Part shown: piece after piece, positions 32,398 through 43,540 of the stretch
Layout: each line of letters begins with the position of its first letter
Position numbering within the stretch: position 1 is the first letter of the stretch
Source of the DNA: Chlorocebus sabaeus
Taxonomy: Eukaryota; Chordata; Mammalia; Primates; Cercopithecidae
NCBI RefSeq assembly: GCF_047675955.1
Contig: NC_132904.1
Span: forward strand, 2,791,501 to 2,855,500
Direction: 5' to 3'
DNA length: 64,000 nucleotides
Position numbers and translations under genes: made by a program
Notes under the pieces: model-generated
Database searches by the model: none
What the model was told of the DNA's origin: nothing
The model's input: the letters and a program-made list of their open reading frames with translations, nothing else

Positions 32398-32630
32398 GAG
32401 ACGGGCGGATCACGAGGTCAGGAGATCGAGACCATCCTGGCTAACACGGTGAAACCCCGTCTCTACTAAAAAATACAAAAAAATAGCCGGGCGAAGTGGC
32501 GGGCGCCTGTAGTCCCAGCTACACGGGAGGCTGAGGCAGGAGAATGGCGTGAACCCGGGAGACGGAGCTTGCAGTGAGCTGAGATCCAGCCACTGCACTC
32601 CAGCCTGGGCGACACAGCGAGACTCCATCT

Positions 32631-32664
<34 letters not shown>

Positions 32665-32671
32665 AGTTAAC
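32398..32671 (+). mobile_element. Young 5'-truncated AluY with perfect target duplication
   Basis: Starts mid-element at gagacgggcggatcacgagg; poly-A over 30 nt. AACAGTTAAC at 32388-32397 and 32662-32671. Carries the gagatccagccactg variant. Confidence 0.94.
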
Positions 32672-34153
32672 AGGGGATACTTGTAAGAAATTTAAGGCTA
32701 CACAGTAAGTGTGGTCAATATCAAAAAGTAAAGTTCACAAAGTGATCTTTCGTTGTTTTCATACTACAAAAACACAATGCCTCTGTTGTTACTAAATGCA
32801 AAATTTAAAGTTCTGGCAAACAAATTAAAGCAACCCTGTTCTCTTAACAGGGCAGGGTGGAAAAACCAGTGACTGCCAGATGAAAACAAATTTACATCAC
32901 CACAAACTGTTTCTTAAAAATTTCATAGCAGCCAAATACAAAATTATTTACTATCTACCTATGATAAGGGTTTTTCCATTACTATATGCTCAAAGACAAA
33001 CCCTACAACTATAGTTTCAGGAGGCATAAATTTGCTAACCTCAAGAGGTCCCACAAAAACTAAGTTGAGGCCGGATAACAGCAGTTTCCTGCACAGATTG
33101 GCTACTTCCTATCACCATGGTGGTCGAAGAATCAAACTAAGTAACACCAGCTTTTTACTCTGGATGCCTAAAACACATTTCCCTTCAAGAAAAAAAGCAA
33201 GCATTCCTTAGCTAGCAATCTCAGGCCAAACTCCCAACAAGTTCATCTCTGCTGTCTTAATCAAATATAAACCATTATCGATTTCAAGCACTAACAGCAT
33301 CGGCCTATTTCACACAGCTGACGCCTCTTAGGCCGTCAGGAATTTAAATCACCTTCTTGCCCACAAAGTAATTTTCTTCCAAAACAAATGGAAACATATA
33401 GGCTCTTTGGCAACATTTTTGGAAGTACAACATAAACTTACCACAACAGTTTTTAAACTGCAGACAATGAAAGAGAAGGAAGAAAAGCACTACTATATAT
33501 ACATACACATTTGAGGTCACCTCCTCCTGATGCTAGAGACTATCAAATGCTCAAAAGAAGAAAAAGATTTCAGTCCCCACACTTAGCTTCGAATAACTAA
33601 CATAGGGAATTAATATGTGGTCAATAACAAGAGGCTACTAAAAACTCTGACAGGTTAACAGAAAAGTTTTCACTTCAGTTTCAAGTTCAACTTCATACTG
33701 TAAAGTGGTGATGATCCCATCCACAGGTACTTAATCTCCATACAAATAAGAACTACCTCTCACATGGGCAAAAAGATCAAAATTCTACAGAAAAATCTGA
33801 TGGCTAAATGGCTATTTTGCAAAACACAATGCCCTGTACATTTTGAGGGGATCCTAAAACACGTGTAAACTTTGCGAATTCAGTTTACCAAGGTTATCAA
33901 ACTTAAAAATGAATAAAATTTATTTGCTACTGCAAAGAATTCAACCAATTTCTCCAATGACTACTCCATATTCATTTTGAAAAATAGTACCGGATTTAAA
34001 GTTTACACAACAAAATTCACAAAAGTGTTAAGATGCCATGACATATAGGCACAAATAACTGCAGACATTCTGAAGCAATAACACTGCTCAACCAGAAAAA
34101 AAAAAAAAAGGCTGCAACTGGATATGTAATAACAGCTATTTAAGACAGCAGTA
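32672..34153. other. NAP1L4 intron 1, 1.5-kb repeat-poor stretch
   Basis: AT-rich, no recognised repeat, exon or open frame over 60 codons. 31944-32387 and 35110-36000 are similar. A repeat-poor block in an Alu-dense intron could be regulatory, but nothing in the sequence proves it. Confidence 0.4.
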
Positions 34154-34467
34154 GGCCGGGCGCGGTGGTTCACCCCTGTAATCTCAGCACTTTGGGAGGC
34201 TGAGGCGGGTGGATCACGAGGTCAAGAGATCGAGACCATCCTGGCCAACATGGTGAAACCCCGTCTCTAATAAAAACACAAAAATTAGCCGGGCGTGGTG
34301 GCGGGCGCCTGCAGTGCCAGCTACTCGGGAGGCTGAGGCAGGAGAATTGCTTGAATCCGGGAGGCGGAGGCTGCAGTGAGTGGAGATCACACCACTGCAC
34401 TCCAACCTGCCAACAGAGCTGGACTCCGTCTCAAAAAAAAACAAAACAAACAAACAAAAAAAAAAAC
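34154..34467 (+). repeat. Alu, plus
   Basis: ggccgggcgcggtggttcac to ctggactccgtctcaaaaa; tail with CAAA units. Confidence 0.94.
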
Positions 34468-34879
34468 AGAGCAGTAACGTGTTAAAAGGGTCCATAAAAA
34501 TCACATCATGAGGCCCTAAAATTCTAGTAAAAATGTCTCTAAGTAAACTTGTGAACTACTACTAAATAACTAACTTTTCTCTCTCTCTGTAGTCACTCAT
34601 TTTATCTTTGGAATATATCCCGATTCTATCACCACGTTCCTTTCTCTTAACTTCATTTTACATTTGCATATTATTTATTCTATTAGTAATTACTCATCCC
34701 GGTCTGAATCTCAAAATTCTACTACAGGAGGCATTTGGCGTTCTGTGGAATAATTTGAGATGGAAATGATCAACCAGCTCAAAACCTCGTAAGCTAGAGT
34801 TCAGTGAGGCTTAGTACAATGATGAAAACAACTTCTGATTAAAAATTCTTTCATTCCCTCTACAGAAGCAGTAACCCTG

Positions 34880-35110
34880 GGTAAAGTTAAAACTGCCTGG
34901 GTCTTTACCTAAGCTTTATCACCTTGGACAAGTCATTATACATAACCTCCTAGGGCCTCAGCCTCCAGAGTAGTTAAATGGAAAAACAATACTATCTATC
35001 TCACAAGTTATTAGATTATGAAATGAGTTAATACACGCAAACAGGCTGAAGGAGTCCCTGGTGCGTAGTGCAGGTATTAGTCAGTTAGAGATATCGTTCC
35101 TATTGCAAGG
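34880..35110 (+). repeat. MIR, plus
   Basis: aactgcctgggtc, caccttggacaagtcatta and tgaaatgagttaatacacgc in MIR order. Confidence 0.7.
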
Positions 35111-36322
35111 CAGTAACTTAAAAAGACTTACCTTTAAGGTCCACCAACCTAATCTACATACTTGTATATTTTTAAGGTAAGATAACTTTTAAAAGCCTAT
35201 TTTATACCGCACACCTAATGCAGGAAGATGAGGCAGGGATTACTACAGGAAAAAGTAATGCAGACTGGGTATGTGAACAGCACAGATCAATGTGCCCCGA
35301 CGATTCTGCCGAGAACATAATGAAATGGCGGACCTTCCTGCCAGAGGAGCGCACAGTCACTCAGGCAGGTGATGTGACACACATGTTAGGGTCTAAAGGT
35401 CCCAAGGCTGGAGTCCCCTTTCCTGGACCCTAAACTTGTCTGCCTCCTGCCCCGCAATCAGACTTAGTGAACTGTGGACGGTGAAAAGTCTTATCATGAC
35501 CAGGCCATCCTTCGCTGGGGTGAACGGAAAGCATTTAGAAGGCGAAAATTGAAAAAAACAAAGACACTGGTCAGGTCAAAAAATACAAATGTGACCTCTT
35601 TCACCATCTCTGAACTGAAAGAAAAGCATGGCACTTTCCCATTCATAACATGTACAATTTTTTTTTTTTTGGAGATTTTGCTCTTCCCTTGTGAAAGACG
35701 GTTTTAAACATAAACAGACTTGCTGCCCACCTTGGCTGGGAAACCAAGTCCCGCGAGTAACTAGTCTAAGGCTACTCAGGCCAGTCCTCGGGGAGCGCAC
35801 GCCGCCCATCTCGCTCGCACCGCACAGCTCCCAACAACTGAGCAGCAACGCCAAGGACTTTCTTCCCCGTCAGACATGCCCTCGGCCGCACAAACTGACA
35901 TCAAAACCCCAGTCAGCCCAGCCTGACCCCACAGAGGCTCACGATGACCATCGCCCTACGGAAAAACTCAAATTCCTAAACATCTAATAAAGAGGTCCTG
36001 GACGTCTCCACCTTAAAAACGGGAAGCCTGAACGCTCCGGCGCGCCCGGCCGTGTAACCGCCGCGGCCCCCGCACGCGGGGCGGGCCGGGCTAGCGGGAG
36101 ATTTGAGCGGCCGCCGCCTCTAGCCGTCTTCGCCTCCTCCGCGGGGCCGCCGCCCAGGAGGCCGCCCGCGGCGCAGAACAAAGCGCCCTGACCTTCAGGG
36201 GGGCCGACAGCCGGGAGAGGCGCGCCGGGAGTTGGGAGGGGCCGCCCGCCAGCGCCCCAGGCCCGGGCTCCAGGCCCCAAGCTCCAAGCCCCAGGCTCCA
36301 GGCCCGCCGCGGCCGCCGCTAC

Positions 36323-36530
36323 CTGCTCTGACGAGGACGCGGCCCCGCCCCTGCCCCACCGCCCCGCGGCTTCCAGAGATGGCCGCCCGCCGCGCCCGCG
36401 CCGGCCCCGCGGCCCCTCCCGCCCGCCCCGGCCCGGCCGTCCTCCCCAGCCGCCGTTACCGGCCCAGCACCCGAGTCTCCGCACCTCACGCCTCCTGCGG
36501 CAGTAGCGGCGACCCTGGCTTCTCTCGCTT
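36323..36530 (-). other. NAP1L4: NAP1L4 non-coding exon 1 (5' UTR); upper end approximate
   Basis: The minus strand ends this GC-rich exon with CGTCAGAGCAG followed by donor GTAGCG (36321-36322), the only good donor next to the CpG-island core. The transcription start is inferred at about 36500-36540 from the spacing to two minus-strand CCAAT boxes. A GATGGCCGC (plus strand, 36378-36386) inside it resembles a YY1 site, which is common just downstream of TATA-less starts. A 219-codon minus-strand frame here is a GC-bias shadow. Confidence 0.7.
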
Positions 36531-36570
36531 TGGGGCTGCGCCGCCGTGGCCGCCAACAACGCCGCCTCCC

Positions 36571-36575
36571 ATTGG
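36571..36575 (-). promoter_or_regulatory. CCAAT box (NF-Y type)
   Basis: Plus strand ATTGG in the context CCCATTGGCC, i.e. CCAAT on the NAP1L4 strand about 40-60 nt upstream of the inferred start. Confidence 0.6.
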
Positions 36576-36618
36576 CCGAGGCTCCTAGCTCCTCTCTCCG
36601 CGAGCAAGACAGGCTGCG

Positions 36619-36623
36619 ATTGG
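36619..36623 (-). promoter_or_regulatory. CCAAT box (NF-Y type)
   Basis: Plus strand GATTGGGCG; second CCAAT on the NAP1L4 strand, 48 bp upstream of the first. Paired spacing of this order is typical of NF-Y promoters. Confidence 0.6.
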
Positions 36624-36668
36624 GCGAGCGCGGCGCAAGTCAACTGCGCTTCGCGCCGCAGCCGGCAG

Positions 36669-36673
36669 CCAAT
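36669..36673 (+). promoter_or_regulatory. CCAAT box in the opposite orientation
   Basis: GCCAATCAGA on the plus strand, an excellent NF-Y match, oriented away from NAP1L4. Confidence 0.55.
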
Positions 36674-36702
36674 CAGAAGCCACCGAAGAATCGCTCCGCC
36701 TT

Positions 36703-36710
36703 ATGCAAAT
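36703..36710 (+). promoter_or_regulatory. Octamer ATGCAAAT (POU-factor site)
   Basis: Exact octamer in TTATGCAAATATTC, 30 bp from the plus-strand CCAAT box. The CCAAT plus octamer pairing resembles histone and snRNA promoters; functional use here is inference. Confidence 0.5.
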
Positions 36711-36756
36711 ATTCCTCCGCGCGGCCCGCGCCCTGCGTTTCTCCGCCTCTTTAGAT

Positions 36757-36766
36757 GGGGCGGGGC
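36757..36766 (+). promoter_or_regulatory. GC box (Sp1/KLF type)
   Basis: GGGGCGGGGC in the CpG island. Confidence 0.5.
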
Positions 36767-36777
36767 GAGGTGTAGAC

Positions 36778-36783
36778 CACGTG
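36778..36783. promoter_or_regulatory. E-box CACGTG
   Basis: Palindromic CACGTG in ACCACGTGTG, a USF/MYC-type site at the upstream side of the island. Confidence 0.4.
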
Positions 36784-37705
36784 TGTTTTTCTGGGCGGGC
36801 CTGGGTCCCAGCTCCCGGGACCCTCCCCGGTTGGCACCGCATCCTCGCGGGACACTGGGCACCACCTCTCTCCGTGGGTCCCGGCCGTCTTTATCTCCTG
36901 CGCCCTCCCAGTTCCCTAGTTGAATCCCGTCCGCGGCAGGTCGGTGCCTCCAGCCGTCCGTGCGCCCGCTTGTGTGAGAACCCCACCTCCCACGTCGTCC
37001 CCTGGCGCTACCCCTGAGAACATCGCGGGGGGCCCCTCCGCCTGGGAGCCGTTTTCAACCAGTGCCGTTAGTGGTTGGGACCTAAGCTTAACCCCTGCTC
37101 ATCCCCCAGGTCCCAGGTTGGATAACACTTCCTCTGCGAAAAGGTCGGGGCTGGGTCGCCTCCGCGGACACGACGGGACTACCCACTTCCTGCGTCTCTT
37201 CCCGCACGCCCTGAGCCCCGCAGTGTCCCAGCAGCCTAGTTCTGGCCTGGGGGAGACCCTGTCGGACAAGGAGGAAAAACTGCGCACTGGGCCCTCAGAT
37301 CAGGCCCCTGAAGCAGAGCAGGGCAGGGGGCTGGGGAGGAGCTGGCCCATTTCGCCCACCCTGTTCTCCCTCTCAGGGTGCCCCCTTGGCTGGGGTGAAG
37401 GTAATAGCCCCAGCCTCTCCACATCACATTTTGTAGAAAGACATCCAATTTGATCGGAAAATAACCCCTGCGCTGGGGGCTTTTGAGGCTAGTCATTTCC
37501 ATGTTCAACCGTGCCATTGGGGGTCTTCAAGTCTTGTGCATTTTTTTCAGAAACGTTCCTTTTTGGGGGTGAGGTTACTTTTGAAACAATTGCTAATTAT
37601 TATTCTTATTGGCAAGTCATGCCTGTAATGGGGAAAATTTGTAACCATCTAAAGGCTCCTGGTTGAGGGATTAAGAACATAGCGTCAGTTATAAACCTCA
37701 GAGGT

Positions 37706-37795
37706 AACCTGGGAGGCTGAGGCAGGAGGATCCCTTGAGCCCAGGAATTCAAGTCCAGCCTGGGCAACATAGTGAAACTTCATCTCTAAAAAGAA
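37706..37795 (+). repeat. Alu fragment, plus
   Basis: ctgggaggctgaggcaggag to gaaacttcatctctaaaaag. Confidence 0.8.
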
Positions 37796-37802
37796 TTTAA
37801 TG

Positions 37803-38085
37803 CGGAGCGCCGTGGCTCAGGCCTGTAAACCCAGCACTCTGGGAGGTAGAGACAACAAGTCCAGCCTGGGCAACATAGCGAGAGCACCTTTTCCCCCACT
37901 CCAAAAAAAAAAAAAAAATTACCCAGGCGTGGTGGCTCAGGCCTGTAATACCAGCTACTTGGGAGGCTGAGGTGGGAGAATTACCTGAGCCGGTGAGGTC
38001 AAGGCTGCAGTGAGCAGAGATTGGGCCACTGCACTCCAGCCTGGGTAACCGGAGGGGGATATTGTCTCAAAAAAACAAAAAAGAG
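37803..38085 (+). repeat. Alu, plus, left arm deleted
   Basis: gcggagcgccgtggctcagg; left arm shortened, right arm intact to gatattgtctcaaaaaaac. Confidence 0.87.
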
Positions 38086-38406
38086 GCCGTGCACGGTGGC
38101 TCACGCCTGTAATCCCAGCACTTTGGAAGGCCGAGGTGGGCAGATCACGAGGTCAGGAGTTCGAGACCATCCTGGCTAACACAGTTTGAAACCCCGTCTC
38201 TACTAAAAATACAAAATAATTAGCCGGGTGTGGTGGCAGGCGCCTCTAGTCCCAGCTACTCGGGAGGCTGAGGCAGGAGAATGGCGTGAACCTGGGAAGT
38301 GGAGCTTGCAGTGAGCCAAGATCATGCCATTGCACTCCAGCCTCAGTGACAGAGCAAGGCTCAGTCTCAAAAAAAAAAAAAAGAAAAGAAAAAGAAAAGA
38401 AAAAGA
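38085..38406 (+). repeat. Alu, plus
   Basis: ggccgtgcacggtggctcac to aaggctcagtctcaaaaaaa; AAAAG-rich tail. Confidence 0.93.
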
Positions 38407-38755
38407 GGCCAGGCGCGGTGGCTCACGCCTGTAATCCCAGCACTTTGGGAGGCGGAGGTGGGCAGATCACCTGAGGTCGGGAGTTCGAGACCAGCCTGAC
38501 CAACATGGAGAAACCCCATCTCTACTAAAAAAATACAAAATTAGCCGGGCATGGTGATGCACACCTGTAATCTCAGCTACTCAGGAAGGCTGAGGCAGGA
38601 GAATCACTTGAACCTGGGAGAATCACTTGAACCCAGGAGGCAGAGGTTGCGGTGAACAGAGATTGTGCCATTGCACTCCAGCCTGGGCAACAAGAGCAAA
38701 ACTCCATCTCAAAAAAAAAGAAAAAGAAAAAGAAAAAGAGAAAAAGGAAAGGAAG
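38407..38755 (+). repeat. Alu (AluS-like), plus
   Basis: ggccaggcgcggtggctcac to ctccatctcaaaaaaaaag; a local 'gaatcacttgaacc' repeat at about 38601-38632. Confidence 0.93.
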
Positions 38756-38760
38756 GAAGG

Positions 38761-38850
38761 AATTAAAACAAAAAGCATAAAAACCCCTCAGACTTGACCA
38801 GTGCATGGCTGAGGCCTGACCCACACAGCCCACTCAGTCCTGTCTGGCCA
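38761..38850. repeat. 90-bp direct repeat, copy A
   Basis: Aligns gap-free with 39171-39260 at 80 of 90 positions. Confidence 0.9.
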
Positions 38851-38869
38851 AAGAAATTAATCAAAACAA

Positions 38870-39168
38870 GGGCCAGGCTCGGTGACTCACGCCTGTAATC
38901 CCAGCACTTTGGGAGGCTGAGGCAGGCAGATCACAAGGTCAGGAGATTGAGACCATCCTGGCTAACACGGTGAAACCCCGTCTCTACTAAAAATACAAAA
39001 ACAAAATTAACTGGGCATGGTGGCCTGTAGTCCCAGCTACTCCAGAGGCTGAGGCAGGAGAATGGCGTGAACTGGGGAGGTGGAGCTTGCAGCGAGCCGA
39101 GATCGTGCCACTGCACTCCAGCCTGGGCAACAGAGCGAGACTCCGTCTCAAAAAAAAAAAGAAAAAAA
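38870..39168 (+). repeat. Alu (AluY-like), plus
   Basis: gggccaggctcggtgactca to gagactccgtctcaaaaaaa; sits between the two 90-bp direct repeats. Confidence 0.93.
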
Positions 39169-39170
39169 CT

Positions 39171-39260
39171 AATTAAAACAAAAACCGTAAAAACCCCTCA
39201 GAGGTGACCGGTGCATAGCTGAGCCCTGACCCACACAGCGTGCTCAGTCCTGTCTGGCCA
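39171..39260. repeat. 90-bp direct repeat, copy B
   Basis: Partner of 38761-38850, offset exactly 410 bp. Confidence 0.9.
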
Positions 39261-39696
39261 TCTGTGTTTTAGGAGAGGGTGTGTGTGCTCTCAATTCCTA
39301 TTTTACTTATTTAGACTTTCAGACTTTTCTACAGTGGTCATGCTTTATGCTTTGTGGAAGCATAAACAAGGAAAGAAACGACACAAGAACCTGGGCATTT
39401 GAAGTTTTGAGGGTCCTTCCTCCTGTTTAATAAAGTCTCTAGTCCATTTGCAGTAATGGGATCCAGCTGCTCCTGGATGTTGGGGTTGGTGGGCGGTGGC
39501 ATCGGGGTGGGTGGAGCCTCTGAGGGAGCTGGGCTTTGGGGCTGGGGGCAGCTGGACCTGCTCCCTGCGAGACCTGCTGGGACTGGAATGATTGTGGTGG
39601 TGGTGTTTTTCTCTTGGTGGTTGGTGGTGGTTTCTCTCCTTGGAAGGTTCTCATTTGGAAATAGAGTCTTCACAGATGCAATTAGGTAATGAGGTC

Positions 39697-39935
39697 GAAT
39701 GGGCAGATTGCTTGAACGCAAGAGTTTGAGACCACCCTGGGCAACATGATGAGATCCCATCTCTACCAAGTATCTAAAACTTAGCCAGGCATGGTGGTGC
39801 ATCTATAGTCCCAGCTGCTTGAGGGCTGAGGTGGGAGGATCACTTGTGCCTGGGAGTTGGAGGCTGCAGTGAGCTGTGATCATGCAGTGGCCTGGGTGAC
39901 AGAGCAAGACCAAGACCCTGTGTCAAAAAAAAGAA
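39697..39935 (+). repeat. 5'-truncated old Alu, plus
   Basis: gggcagattgcttgaacgca to ccctgtgtcaaaaaaaag. Confidence 0.85.
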
Positions 39936-40149
39936 GTCCCCAGATGACAGACATGCAACCAGGGCTGAGGACCACTGGGATCAGGACTCCCAGGGTAGCC
40001 AGCATTCGGTGGGTTTCATCCGTTTTCCCAGCGCTGCCTCTGCCAGGCCTCAGGCATGAGCCCACCTGTCCACAACCCCTCTGCCATCTCAGCCTTCTCC
40101 AACCTGGAGATCAGGAGTCCCCTCCAGAGGCTGCCTTGCCTGTGGTTCT

Positions 40150-40400
40150 GCTCCTGGCTGCCTTGTGCTCAGTGGGGTTCCGGGAGACAGTCCTGGACAG
40201 ACACCACGTGTTTCTCCTTCACATGGCCAGCACCTGGAAAAGTGCCTGGCACTTGGCAAGCTGTGCCCTTACCTGGGTGCTACTGTCAATGGCTACACCT
40301 TGGCCTGGAAGTAGAGGCAGGAATCACTGTCCCATTCAACAGAGGAGAAAACAGAGAAACCCCTGTAACGCCCCCAGGTAAGTGGCTTTGGCCCTGGAGG
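40150..40400 (+). repeat. Possible L2 fragment
   Basis: ctgtcccattcaacagagga and gaaaacagagaaacccctg resemble the L2 3' region. Confidence 0.4.
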
Positions 40401-41692
40401 GGACCATGCCCTTCACCTGTGGCGGGGCACTACTCCTCAAACGACCTCGCAGCCGCCAAGAGCTGGAGCCTAGGCCTCAGAAATGCCCAAATCCTCCTCA
40501 GTAGGGTGGTGCCTCAGCCTATGGGGCATTAACAAAGTGGGGCCCTGAAGACATCCAAGAGAGGTGGCAGGTTTCTTCTGGTGTATGGAGAACAGAAAAC
40601 ACCCATGGCGTACTGCGCACAAAAGAGGGGTGCACAGTCAGGGAGTGACTTTGTAAACTTCACAGCCTCAGAAAGAAGGCATCTGAAGACTGTACCCCAA
40701 ATGTTGCAGAGATTTGAGAGGTAGGGCACAGGGCCTTTCAGTTTCTACTTTATATTGGAAATTTTCTATATTATTTATTTTTAAATAATGAATACATGAT
40801 TTTTTATAGTAAAGACACCAAAGGTTGCTCTTTGTGGAAAAACAGGAAGATGTAGATCTGGCTCTTACAGCTGAACAGAGCTTTCATGTACACAAAAGAA
40901 ACACTTTTCACAGGCAAACTAATATTATACAAGTTAAGAAAAGTGTCCACCCCACGTTGATCAAGAAGGATCTGCTGCAGCCTGACAGCAAGGCATTGCA
41001 GGGTAGGGAGGTGCTGGGGTCCTCTTGGGGACCAAGCCAGTGGCTGGCCAGCCAGCCTGTTGTCACTGCAGGCCCTCGACCCAACCTGGGGAGACTGGAG
41101 GAAGTTGGGGGAGGGCAGGGAGAAGGCGCACCGGGTAGTGGGCACTCAGAGGGGGTAAACTCCGGGCAGAAAATCGGCCCAGAATTACTCTGAATGGGGG
41201 AGGGGGTGTGAAACAGGGGCCACAGCCTGACCCTACTCCAGTCCAGGTAGAGCCAGGCCTTCACCAGCTGTGGGGACCAGGTGTGGCCCTGGCGATCTGA
41301 ATACGTTTTTGTGCACTCACCACTGGAAACGGGGGGGCACAGGCCACTCTTTCCTGTCTCCTTGGATGGCACCATGGCCTTGGGCCAACCTCCGCTCACC
41401 CCAGTCATGGCAGCTAAAGACAAGGGTATTTCCTCATGGCCCGGTTGTCAGGACATTTGATACATGGTTTCCAGGACAGGCTGGTAGAGAGGATACACTG
41501 TGGAAGGGATTGCTGCTGCTGGGGTGAGGCTGGGCTTCATCAGTTTCCTTGGCTGAAGGATACTGAGTTACAGGCTTCAGGCTACTTTGTATCTCATTAA
41601 AGACACCTCTGGAGGCAGCCGTCATTACCACACTAACGAAATTAGCAAAAATCTTGACTGTCATCCAATACCTGGTCATTCAAATTTCTTGA

Positions 41693-41947
41693 TTTTTTTT
41701 TTTTTTGAGACAGAGTTTCACTCTTGTTGTCCAGGCTGGAGTGCAGTGGCGCGATCTCGGCTCACCGCAACCTCCACCTCCTGGGTTCAAGTGATTCTCC
41801 TTCCTCAGCCTCCTGAGTAGCTGGCATGCACCATCATGCCCAACTAATTTTTTTGTATTTTTAGTAGAAATGGAATCTCTACTAAAAATGATGCACCCGC
41901 TTCGGCCTCCCAAAATGCTGGGATTACAGGCGTGAGCCACCACGCCC
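41693..41947 (-). repeat. Alu, minus, with internal fold-back
   Basis: tttttttgagacagagtttc to gcgtgagccaccacgcccgcc; the middle is replaced by the short palindrome at 41857-41889. Confidence 0.9.
41857..41889. repeat. Short palindrome, 12-bp arms
   Basis: ATTTTTAGTAGA and TCTACTAAAAAT around a 9-nt spacer. Confidence 0.9.
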
Positions 41948-42269
41948 GCCACCCCCTTGAAATGTCTTTACAGCAGGTTTGTTCAAATCCTTCAAAGATT
42001 ATCCCTCAAACCTGGTGGTTTTGTTTCTTGAGTCTCTCCCAGTCCTTTTTTATGCCCTATTCTGCTCCCTTTGACGCAGGCATATTGAAGACACCAGCTG
42101 GGCATCTGGCAGAACGCCCCACCTTCTGCACACGTGTGGTGGCTGCTTCATGGCCTCACCTGCACTGTCCCTCTGGGCGCAGTATTCCCTGCGGACAGGA
42201 AGTGAGCTGGACAGCCTTGCTCCCGAGGGGCTTCCAGCCCGGCAGCACAGGCCACAGCTAGGAGACTGC

Positions 42270-42372
42270 AGGAGTGCAGAATCTTGGGCTCCTCCTAGGT
42301 CTGACCTGGAATTTGTGTTAACAAGCAATCCTGGGCAGTTTATATTCTCATTCAAGGTTGAGGAGCCCTAGC
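42270..42372 (+). repeat. MER5-type hAT fragment
   Basis: gtgcagaatcttgggctcct ... tgttaacaagcaatcctggg ... aaggttgaggagccct. Confidence 0.6.
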
Positions 42373-42856
42373 CTAAAAGCTTCATTCAATACTGACTTAT
42401 ACTTTTAGAGGAAATCCTTCTTTTTGTCGGGGAGCTGAGAGCCAGAGCCCAGCATCAGAAAGTAACACATATCCCCTCCTGGAAACCTACAAGCCACGCA
42501 CAAGGTGACACTTTGGCACCACGAAATTATCCAGCACCTACCAGCTTTCACCCAGGGGTCTCAGCTTCCACGGTCAGCCCCTGCCTGAATCAATGACTTC
42601 ATTTGGGGCTGCAAAATGGAGATGTCTGATCCTGGTGCTGCTTCCCTTAGCTGGCATCTCTGGGAAAAGAACAACTTTCTCCTTTCAGCTAGGGCCATTT
42701 CTGAAATACACTTCCCATGCAAGGTGAAATACTTGGTTCTGTCACCAATGAGTAACTCTACAGAAAGGAGCTGACACAGGAGCCACCTCCAGTAATGACA
42801 ATATGTTTTAGCTTTCTCTATTTTTGAGAATAAATAGATGCCTGGGTTTTGATTAA

Positions 42857-42860
<4 letters not shown>

Positions 42861-42889
<29 letters not shown>

Positions 42890-43086
42890 AGACAGAGTCT
42901 TGCTCTGTCACCCAGACTGGAATGCAGTGGTGTGATCACAGCTCACTGCAGCCTCCACCTCCCGTGCTCAGGCAATCCTCCAACCTCAGCCTCCTGAGTG
43001 GCTGGGATCACAAAGTGCACCACCACACCAGCCAATTTTTTTTATTTTTAGTAGAGCCAGGGTCTCACTATGTTGCCCTGGCTGGA
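42861..43086 (-). repeat. Alu, minus, truncated at its 5' end
   Basis: T30 then gagacagagtcttgctctgt; stops at ctatgttgccctggctggaa. Confidence 0.92.
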
Positions 43087-43289
43087 ATCATTCTTTTCAA
43101 TGTTCAAATTGTCCCAAACTTAGCCAGTGGGAGCTCCTGAAGCCTTATTTTAAAGTAAGTACAGGCTCCCAGAAAACTGCAAAATTTGTTTCCTGATGGT
43201 CACACCTTGTCTGGCCAGAGTTCATGATCAACATAGGAGACTGACATTGGTACAATGTGTGTGACTCTATGTTGTGTTATCACACATGC

Positions 43290-43540
43290 AGATTTGTGTG
43301 ATCACCATGACAACGAGAACATGGAAGTGCCCTCCCCACCAACCCCCACCCCCCATTGTCCCTGTACAGTCACTCCCCCAACCTGCCCCCCACCATCTTT
43401 AACCCCAGCTACCACCATCTGTTCTCTATTCCTACAGCTTGGATTTTGAGAATGTTATCTACATGGGATCACACAGCAGGCAACCTTTCAGGGGTGGCTT
43501 TTCCACTCAGCAGAATGCGCCTGACATATACCACCCAGCT
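43290..43540 (+). repeat. Old L1 3'-region fragment
   Basis: tctctattcctacagcttgg, atgggatcacacagcagg and ttttccactcagcagaatgc match L1ME-like sequence. Confidence 0.6.

Larger units (their letters stand above)
36000..37230. promoter_or_regulatory. CpG island / TATA-less promoter of NAP1L4
   Basis: The only long CpG-dense, repeat-free stretch in the window. It covers NAP1L4 exon 1 and extends about 700 bp upstream of it. No TATA box is visible. Housekeeping-type elements cluster at 36571-36783. Confidence 0.85.

Noticed and set aside
35984..36643. 219-codon open frame on the minus strand over the promoter
   Set aside because: CpG-island composition removes stop codons; the translation is Gly/Ala/Arg/Pro-rich with no family match, and the region is NAP1L4 exon 1, promoter and intron 1.
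38407..39260. Simple tandem duplication of a whole Alu-plus-flank unit
   Set aside because: The two Alus belong to different subfamilies, so only the 90-bp flank is duplicated.
39338..39802. 154-codon minus-strand frame, Pro/Thr-rich
   Set aside because: Partly Alu and partly a low-complexity G/T-rich tract; no known family and no splice or start support.
40815..41190. 122-codon plus frame, possible processed pseudogene
   Set aside because: No recognisable parent protein, poly-A tail or target duplication could be identified.
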